This document shows, piece by piece, positions 1 to 5,979 of a stretch of DNA of 5,979 bases. The first letter of the stretch is position 1, and each line of letters begins with the position of its first letter. A program made the translations under genes and the position numbers. The notes beneath the pieces were generated by a model, which saw only the letters and a program-made list of their open reading frames with translations, ran no database searches and was not told the origin of the DNA. The stretch is from Gemmatimonadota bacterium (GTDB taxonomy: Bacteria; Gemmatimonadota; Gemmatimonadetes; Gemmatimonadales; GWC2-71-9), in NCBI GenBank assembly GCA_003220985.1, contig QHTY01000174.1, forward strand, positions 28,123-34,101, given 5' to 3'.

Positions 1-206
1 GCCAGCGGCAGCGGGAAAACGAGCCCCGTCGCGTTCAGGGTCACCAGGCGGCGTGCGCCACCGAACTGCGCCGTCGCCGCCAGCGTGGTGGTCACGCTGC
101 GCAGGGACGCAAACAGGAACAGCGCCAACGCGACGCTCAGGATCGTCAGAATCGTCCGGAGCTTATGGCGGCCGAGGTTCGCAAGCACCAGCTGGAGGTA
201 CTTCAC
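1..206 (-). CDS. ABC transporter permease, MacB/FtsX-like, N-terminal fragment (3' end off-window)
   Basis: This is the start of an inner-membrane permease, the expected partner of the ATPase just upstream. Only 69 residues are visible. They open with MKYLQLVLANLGRHKLRT, a short basic amphipathic stretch, followed by one strong membrane segment at about residues 16-35 (rich in Leu, Ala, Ile and Phe). That layout is typical of the first helix of MacB/LolC/FtsX-type permeases. The fragment ends at FPLPLA, which fits the start of the large periplasmic domain in this family. The start is a GTG whose last bases overlap the ATPase stop (GTGA, 203-206), so translation is probably coupled. No Shine-Dalgarno sequence precedes it. 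Permease identity is fairly secure from position and the N-terminal pattern. The substrate cannot be told, and the rest of the gene is not visible. Confidence 0.82.
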   Translation of the reverse strand, partial: MKYLQLVLANLGRHKLRTILTILSVALALFLFASLRSVTTTLAATAQFGGARRLVTLNATGLVFPLPL

Positions 207-904
207 CGGGCCGCCGCCGCGGCGACGCGCGGCTTCTCGATGAGGTCGCCCTTCTCCAAGTGCAAGATCATCTTCGCGCGCTCGGCTGCGTGCGCGTCGT
301 GCGTCACGATGACGATCGTCTTGCTGAACTCGCTGTTCAGCCGCTGGAGCAGCGTCAGCACTTCCTGCGAGCTCCTGGCGTCCAGCTGGCCGGTGGGCTC
401 GTCGAGCAGCATGACCGTGGGATCGGCGACGATGGCGCGCGCAATGGCGGTGCGCTGCTCCTGACCGCCGGACAACTGGCGTGGATAGTGATCGGCCCGA
501 TCGGCCAGGCCGACGACATCCAGCGCGAGCTTCACGCGTTCCGTGCGTTCTTTGCCCGACAACCGCGTGAGCAACAGCGGCAGCTCGACGTTCTGATAGG
601 CGGTGAGCACCGGGAGCAGATTGAACGACTGGAACACGAAGCCGATGTTGCGCGCGCGCCAGGCTGCGAGCTGGCTGGGTGACATTTCACTGACCGGCGC
701 GCCGGCCACCCGCACGGTCCCACGCGTCGGCTTGTCGAGGCCGGCGATCAGATTGAGGAGCGTCGACTTGCCGGAGCCGGACGGTCCCATCAGCGCGGTG
801 AAACTGCCCGCCTCGATGTCGAGCGTCAGCCCGGTGAACACGTCGATCCGTTGCTCTTCGCGTTGGAACGACTTGTAGACGTCGCGAATCTCGACTAGTG
901 CCAT
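203..904 (-). CDS. ABC transporter ATP-binding protein, MacB/LolD-type
   Basis: This 233-residue cytoplasmic ATPase should power the permease encoded next to it. All nucleotide-binding motifs are present: Walker A GPSGSGKST (40-48), Q-loop FQ (91-92), signature LSGGQEQR (144-151), Walker B VMLLDEP (164-170), D-loop LD (174-175) and switch histidine in THD (201-203). The length and the FQSFNLLPVLTAYQNVELPL stretch place it in the LolD/MacB/FtsE-like family of short ATPases that pair with single-domain permeases. Two small departures from the commonest sequence are Glu for Gln in the signature and GQLD rather than GNLD after Walker B. Neither removes a catalytic residue. The ATG start fits the family N-terminus (MALVEIRDVYKSF), but only GAAG directly before it resembles a ribosome site. 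The C-terminus is an Ala-rich tail. Exact substrate is unknown; LolD-like lipoprotein release is possible but less likely given the adaptor gene upstream. Confidence 0.95.
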   Translation of the reverse strand: MALVEIRDVYKSFQREEQRIDVFTGLTLDIEAGSFTALMGPSGSGKSTLLNLIAGLDKPTRGTVRVAGAPVSEMSPSQLAAWRARNIGFVFQSFNLLPVLTAYQNVELPLLLTRLSGKERTERVKLALDVVGLADRADHYPRQLSGGQEQRTAIARAIVADPTVMLLDEPTGQLDARSSQEVLTLLQRLNSEFSKTIVIVTHDAHAAERAKMILHLEKGDLIEKPRVAAAAAR

Positions 905-905
905 C

Positions 906-968
906 TTCGAATGTCCAATGTTGAATTGTCAGTGTTCAATGATCATTGAACATTGATCATTGATTATT
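906..968 (-). repeat. Degenerate 7-bp tandem repeat island
   Basis: Read on the coding (minus) strand, this stretch divides into nine consecutive 7-mers: AATAATC, AATGATC, AATGTTC, AATGATC, ATTGAAC, ACTGACA, ATTCAAC, ATTGGAC, ATTCGAA. Units 1-4 follow AATxxTC. Most of units 5-9 follow ATTxxAC or AxTxxAx, which is close to the reverse complement (GATCATT/GTTCAAT) of the first set. Only 19 of 63 bases are G or C, in sharp contrast to the flanking genes. The array fills the whole adaptor-ATPase gap and supplies the last three codons and the stop of the adaptor gene. I do not know a named family for it. A diverged intergenic short tandem repeat is the most likely reading. Confidence 0.7.
929..956 (-). 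other. Perfect 20-bp palindrome in an imperfect 28-nt hairpin, just after the adaptor stop codon
   Basis: Positions 933-952 form a perfect palindrome with the core GTTCAATGATCATTGAAC. Allowing one A-C mismatch, three further pairs extend it to 929-956. The potential RNA stem therefore begins at the base immediately after the adaptor stop codon (957-959). In RNA it could fold as an 8-bp stem with a GAUC tetraloop plus three more pairs beyond the mismatch. The stem is AT-rich and no U-tract follows, so it does not look like an intrinsic terminator. It could act as an mRNA-stability or processing element between the adaptor and ATPase coding regions, or as a dyad bound by a dimeric regulator. 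It may also simply follow from the inverted heptad units. The function is inference; the symmetry is directly visible. Confidence 0.65.
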
Positions 969-2218
969 CGGTCGTACGCGCTGGCCCTCTTTGGGAGTTT
1001 CAATCCCGCCCACGAGGAGTTGTTCTCCGCCGGCCAGGCCGGAACGAATCTCGCGGAAATTACCGCTGACCGGACCTGCGTCAACGTCACGTCTTTGTAA
1101 CCGTCCGTCCCGGACGATCCAGACGACGTCGCGGCCGTTCTCGGATCGGACCGCGTCGGCCGGCACGATTATCCGTGGCCGCTCGACCGGCTGGGCGCTA
1201 CCGGCTGCGGCCGCGCGCGGCGTTTCGAGAAACTCGACCTTGGCGCCCATCTCGGTGAGAATCCGCGGGTCACGATCGAGGATCGACACCTTCACCTGCA
1301 CGGTCGCACGCTGGCGGTCCGCCGTCGGGATGATCTGCCGCACCGCACCGCGGAACGCGGTGTCCGGATACGCATCGAGCGTGATGCGCGCCTGCTGGCC
1401 GCTGTGGACACGCGCGATGTAGGCCTCATTGACGTCGACTTCGACCTCGAGGGTTGCGAGGTCGGCCATCGTCACGACCGCGCCGCGGGTCAACCCGCCG
1501 CCCACCGACGGCGCGACGACCTCACCGACCTCCGCTTCTTTGCGCAGCACGGTGCCGCTAAATGGCGCGCGCACGTATGTGTTTTCGAGATTCGCTTGGG
1601 CCACGCGCAGCGCCGCGGCGGCGGCATCCACGCGCGCCGACTGCGCGTCGAAGCGCGCGCCGGCCTGACGAGCGCGGCTGTCCGCGTTCTCGACGTCCTG
1701 CGGCGACACCAGATTGGGATTTTGCGCGTGGATGTCACGGACGCGCACGTAATCGCGCTGCATCTGGTCGCGGTCTGACTGCGCCTCGATCAACGTCGCC
1801 TTCGCGCTCGCGAGGCCCGCTTCCGCCTGGCCGACCGCCGCGGCGTAGTCGGCGTTGTCGAGCCGCGCAATGACTTCGCCTTTTTGGACGCTGGAGCCCT
1901 CACTCACGTTGAGCTGCGCGAGCCGACCTGGGATTTTGGCGGAGACCGCGGCCTTCGTTCGCGCGACGACGTATCCGTTTGCCACAACAACGACGTTGCC
2001 GTTGCCCTTCGCCGCCCCTTCGCCGCCCGAATTTGCGGCGACAACAACAGTCTGCACCGGGATCGCCGCCCCTCGCCGCCCCATGATCACGACCGTCGCG
2101 ATGATCAGCACCGCCGCGGCAGTAAGCCACAAGACACGACTCAGCGCCCGCTTGACCGCAGGCGGTGGGTCGTCGCGATTGATCCGAAGCTTCGAAAGGT
2201 CGGCGGCGGGAGGAGCGC

Positions 2219-2222
<4 letters not shown>
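957..2222 (-). CDS. Efflux periplasmic adaptor (HlyD/MacA-type membrane fusion protein)
   Basis: This 421-residue protein should bridge the inner-membrane ABC transporter to the periplasm or an outer-membrane channel. Residues 1-29 are a cytoplasmic lead-in, and 31-48 form a single membrane anchor (LWLTAAAVLIIATVVIMG). A Gly/Asn-rich linker at 64-76 follows. The lipoyl-like half-motifs lie at about 92-125 (KIPGRLAQLNVSEGSSVQKG) and 213-237 (NTYVRAPFSGTVLRKEAEVG). Between them, residues 126-211 form a long Ala/Gln/Arg-rich helical hairpin. A beta-barrel domain follows at about 255-335, and a membrane-proximal domain at about 350-417. The length is usual for the family. The start is GTG in a GTGA overlap with the ftsH stop, with no clear Shine-Dalgarno site, so it probably depends on coupling. 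An RND-pump adaptor is the alternative, but the ABC genes directly downstream favour a MacA-like role. The last residues PNNQ are encoded inside the AT-rich repeat. Confidence 0.92.
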
Positions 2223-4210
<1,988 letters not shown>

Positions 4211-4765
4211 CTACGTCAGACTCGCGATATAAGGAAGGTGCCGGAAGTTTTCCGCGTGATCGAGCCCGTACCCGACCAGGAACAACGTCGGGGCGTCGAG
4301 ACCCACGATTTTCGCCTCCAGCTCCAAATAGTTAGCCACATGTTTGTGCAACAGCGCACAGATCTCCAAACTACGCGGGCGCCGCTGCCGCAGCAGCGTG
4401 ACCAGCTTGTTCAATGTCTTGCCGGTGTCGATGATGTCCTCGACCAGCAGGATGTGCTTCCCCGCGAGCTCGGTTTCCGGGTCGTACACCAGCCGCACAT
4501 TCCCGCTCGACACCGTCCCCTCGCCGTAGCTCGATGCGACGATGAAATCGACTTGTAACGGTCGCTCGATGCGCCGCACCAGATCGCTCAAGAAGATGAA
4601 GCTCCCCTTGAGAAGGCCCAAAACGACCAGGTCGCCGTCGGGATAGGCCGCCGTGATTTCGCGTCCCAGCTCCCGCACGCGCTCGGCGATCGTCTCCTCA
4701 TCGAAGACGATGCGCTTGAGCTCACGTCCTCCTGTCTGCCTGAGCTGGGCCGTGCTCGGTAACAT
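4211..4765 (-). CDS. hpt: Hypoxanthine phosphoribosyltransferase
   Basis: Hpt is a cytoplasmic enzyme that joins hypoxanthine (and often guanine) to PRPP to make IMP or GMP in purine salvage. The 184-residue product carries LLKGS (51-55), the SSYGEGT flexible-loop region (78-84), the PRPP-binding motif ILLVEDIIDTGKT (105-117), a base-contacting lysine in LLHK (K141), and the C-terminal LVGYGLDHAENFRHLPYI (163-180) with D169 near the metal site. The ATG used here has GTGAGG four bases upstream and lies 44 bp inside tilS. Similarity to E. coli Hpt begins only around residue 14, so the first dozen or so residues are an extension. A strong AGGAGG lies at codons 11-13, which leaves the start somewhat open. 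Xanthine-specific or dual 6-oxopurine activity cannot be excluded from sequence alone. Confidence 0.96.
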   Translation of the reverse strand: MLPSTAQLRQTGGRELKRIVFDEETIAERVRELGREITAAYPDGDLVVLGLLKGSFIFLSDLVRRIERPLQVDFIVASSYGEGTVSSGNVRLVYDPETELAGKHILLVEDIIDTGKTLNKLVTLLRQRRPRSLEICALLHKHVANYLELEAKIVGLDAPTLFLVGYGLDHAENFRHLPYIASLT

Positions 4766-5979
4766 CCAACCTCACTGCTCGAGTTCCGGGCACCGGCAGC
4801 CCGGTGGCACTTCGACAGATGCCCGGCACCCAGAGAATCGTCGCCCCCCGACTGACGACGGGATACCGCGATCGAGCGCTGCGCGGCACCCGCGCTTCAA
4901 TTAACAGACGTCGCAGCGGCCGATGTCCGACGCCGCCGAGCGGCACGACCGCATCGCCACGGGCGGGCGGGCGGACTTCCCAGGCGGTGCTGTCCAGCCA
5001 AGTCGTCCAGGTGGCGCGCTCGATCCGGTCCGGGGCTGCGTCGGGCGACCACGAGATCTCAAATCCACCAAACATCGCCGAGCCGCGCTCGCCGCTGGGC
5101 GAGATCCGTTCGAGCGCGCAGCCAACGTCGTCTTCCCGACTGCGGCGCACGTGTACCTGATCGAATGCGACTTCGGCCGACCACCCCGCGCCCAGGGGGT
5201 GCGAGCGCCCGGACGGTCGTTGCGCCAAGTCGACAAGTTTCCGCGCTTTCGCCGGGCCCAGAATCAATCCCACGCGCCGGGCGGCTGCGCGCAAAAGCGC
5301 AACAGACAATGCGTTATCATAGCCGCACAGACTCGCCCGGGCAACGGCGAAGCCATTCTTGTCCACGGTGAGGCCGAGATCGGGCACCAGGTCGAGCACT
5401 CGGTCCCACGCGCGCCGGTCACGCGCCGCGTGCCGTCCCAATGAGAGCAGATCGCGTCGCAGCCGTGGCGTGGAGCCGAGTCGCTCATGCAGCAATGGAA
5501 GCAGCGTCGTGCGGAGCCAGGACCGCAGGTGCCGAGGATCCTGGTTGGCGGGATCGTCGTGGACGGGCAGCCCGCACGCATTCGCGTAGTCCGCGAGCTC
5601 GCGGCGCGAGAACGGCAGGAGCGGCCGCACCAGTCCACCGCGCGATCGGGCACTCATGCCCGCGAGTCCCGCGGGCGCGCTGCCATGCAGCGCGCGCAGC
5701 AAGATCGTTTCCACCTGGTCGTCCTGGTGATGCGCGGTGACGAGATACTTCGCGCCGCGCCGATTCTGCACGTCGTGCAGCCAGGCGTATCGCACACGGC
5801 GCGCTTCTGTTTCCGTCGCGTTCGGGCCGAGATGCAGTTCGGCGAGTTCGAACGGCAGACCATAACGCGCCGCGAGCGTGGCGACCGACCGTCCGACCGT
5901 CCGGCTGTCCGACGAAATGCCGTGGTCTACGTGGACCACCGCGAGCGTGATGCCGAGCTCGCCGGCCATGCCGTGCAGG
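4722..5979 (-). CDS. tilS: tRNA(Ile)-lysidine synthase TilS, 5' end missing
   Basis: TilS attaches lysine to C34 of the CAU-anticodon tRNA-Ile using ATP, so that it reads AUA as isoleucine; it is essential in most bacteria. The visible 419 residues begin in frame at the window edge (LHGMAGELG). The ATP-binding SGGxDS loop and true start therefore lie off-window, and the internal ATG at 5969 should not be taken as the start. Counting from that Met, VDHG is at 14-17, TETEARRVRY at 52-61, the adenylation-domain motif TAHHQDDQVET at 78-88, RPLLPF at 115-120, and the tRNA-contacting stretch DPANQDPRHLRSWLR at 139-153. In the last motif the usual RN is RS. The C-terminal TilS domain is recognisable at about 330-395 (RPPARGDAVVPLGGVG through LWVPGICRS). 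Its stop lies inside hpt. Confidence 0.95.
   Translation of the reverse strand, partial: LHGMAGELGITLAVVHVDHGISSDSRTVGRSVATLAARYGLPFELAELHLGPNATETEARRVRYAWLHDVQNRRGAKYLVTAHHQDDQVETILLRALHGSAPAGLAGMSARSRGGLVRPLLPFSRRELADYANACGLPVHDDPANQDPRHLRSWLRTTLLPLLHERLGSTPRLRRDLLSLGRHAARDRRAWDRVLDLVPDLGLTVDKNGFAVARASLCGYDNALSVALLRAAARRVGLILGPAKARKLVDLAQRPSGRSHPLGAGWSAEVAFDQVHVRRSREDDVGCALERISPSGERGSAMFGGFEISWSPDAAPDRIERATWTTWLDSTAWEVRPPARGDAVVPLGGVGHRPLRRLLIEARVPRSARSRYPVVSRGATILWVPGICRSATGLPVPGTRAVRLDVTEHGPAQADRRT
4728..4733 (-). promoter_or_regulatory. Perfect AGGAGG inside the start of hpt, at the end of tilS
   Basis: AGGAGG, the best Shine-Dalgarno match found at any gene junction here, lies within hpt codons 11-13 and four codons before the tilS stop. 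The nearest start-like codon is a GTG at 4723-4725, overlapping the tilS TGA. It is only two bases away and in the wrong frame for hpt. The hpt-frame codon at seven-base spacing is CTC (4718-4720). The site may help ribosomes re-engage after tilS, may serve an unusual hpt start, or may be chance. Confidence 0.4.
4770..4775 (-). promoter_or_regulatory. Ribosome binding site for the upstream ATG of hpt
   Basis: GTGAGG on the minus strand ends four bases before the ATG at 4763-4765. It is a partial Shine-Dalgarno match at short but workable spacing. It supports the ATG start within tilS, although a stronger match lies further downstream inside hpt. Confidence 0.5.

Noticed and set aside
53..682. 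209-codon plus-strand frame opposite the ABC ATPase and permease
   Set aside because: It is antisense to the Walker B, signature and permease N-terminal regions and has no family resemblance.
929..956. Intrinsic terminator between adaptor and ATPase
   Set aside because: The stem is AT-rich and is not followed by a run of T on the coding strand, so it lacks the usual terminator features.
905..968. Promoter for the ATPase/permease genes in the AT-rich gap
   Set aside because: TTGAAC-like hexamers occur because of the repeat, but I find no TATAAT-like partner at 16-18 bp spacing.
4723..4725. GTG start overlapping the tilS stop as the true hpt start
   Set aside because: It is out of frame with the hpt reading frame, and the frame it opens gives a Ser/Arg-rich peptide without Hpt motifs.
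5967..5969. ATG taken as the start of tilS
   Set aside because: The frame stays open to the window edge, and the ATP-binding SGGxDS loop must lie upstream. This Met is internal.

Overview
All recognisable genes in this window lie on the minus strand and read from the right end to the left as one tight array. In transcription order they are tilS (5' end off-window), hpt, ftsH, a periplasmic adaptor of the HlyD/MacA type, a MacB/LolD-type ABC ATPase, and the first 69 residues of an ABC permease. The DNA is GC-rich and the proteins are rich in Ala, Arg and Pro. The order tilS-hpt-ftsH is an old bacterial arrangement found in many phyla. The FtsH N-terminus and its almost uninterrupted AAA+ core, together with the TilS and Hpt sequences, most resemble Gemmatimonadota from memory. 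Acidobacteriota is the main alternative. This placement is inference without a database search.

Layout: tilS (4722-5979, partial) overlaps hpt (4211-4765) by 44 bp. The hpt stop TAG abuts the ftsH ATG with no gap. ftsH (2219-4210) shares a 4-bp GTGA overlap with the adaptor gene (957-2222). A 52-bp gap then separates the adaptor from the ABC ATPase (203-904). The ATPase overlaps the permease (1-206) through another GTGA. The only stretch not accounted for by coding is this 52-bp gap. It is an AT-rich island of degenerate 7-bp repeats holding a perfect 20-bp palindrome, and it runs into the last codons and stop of the adaptor gene.

Function: the upstream half is housekeeping. TilS makes lysidine in tRNA-Ile, Hpt salvages purines, and FtsH is the membrane AAA+ zinc protease. 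The downstream half is a MacAB-like export module of adaptor, ATPase and permease, with unknown substrate. With gene spacing this short, co-transcription is likely. Coupling of ftsH to an export module is the least expected aspect of the layout. I see no RNA gene, CRISPR array, insertion sequence, phage gene or intrinsic terminator. Most of the window is ordinary core genome. The points worth a second look are the heptad-repeat/palindrome island and the unclear start of hpt.
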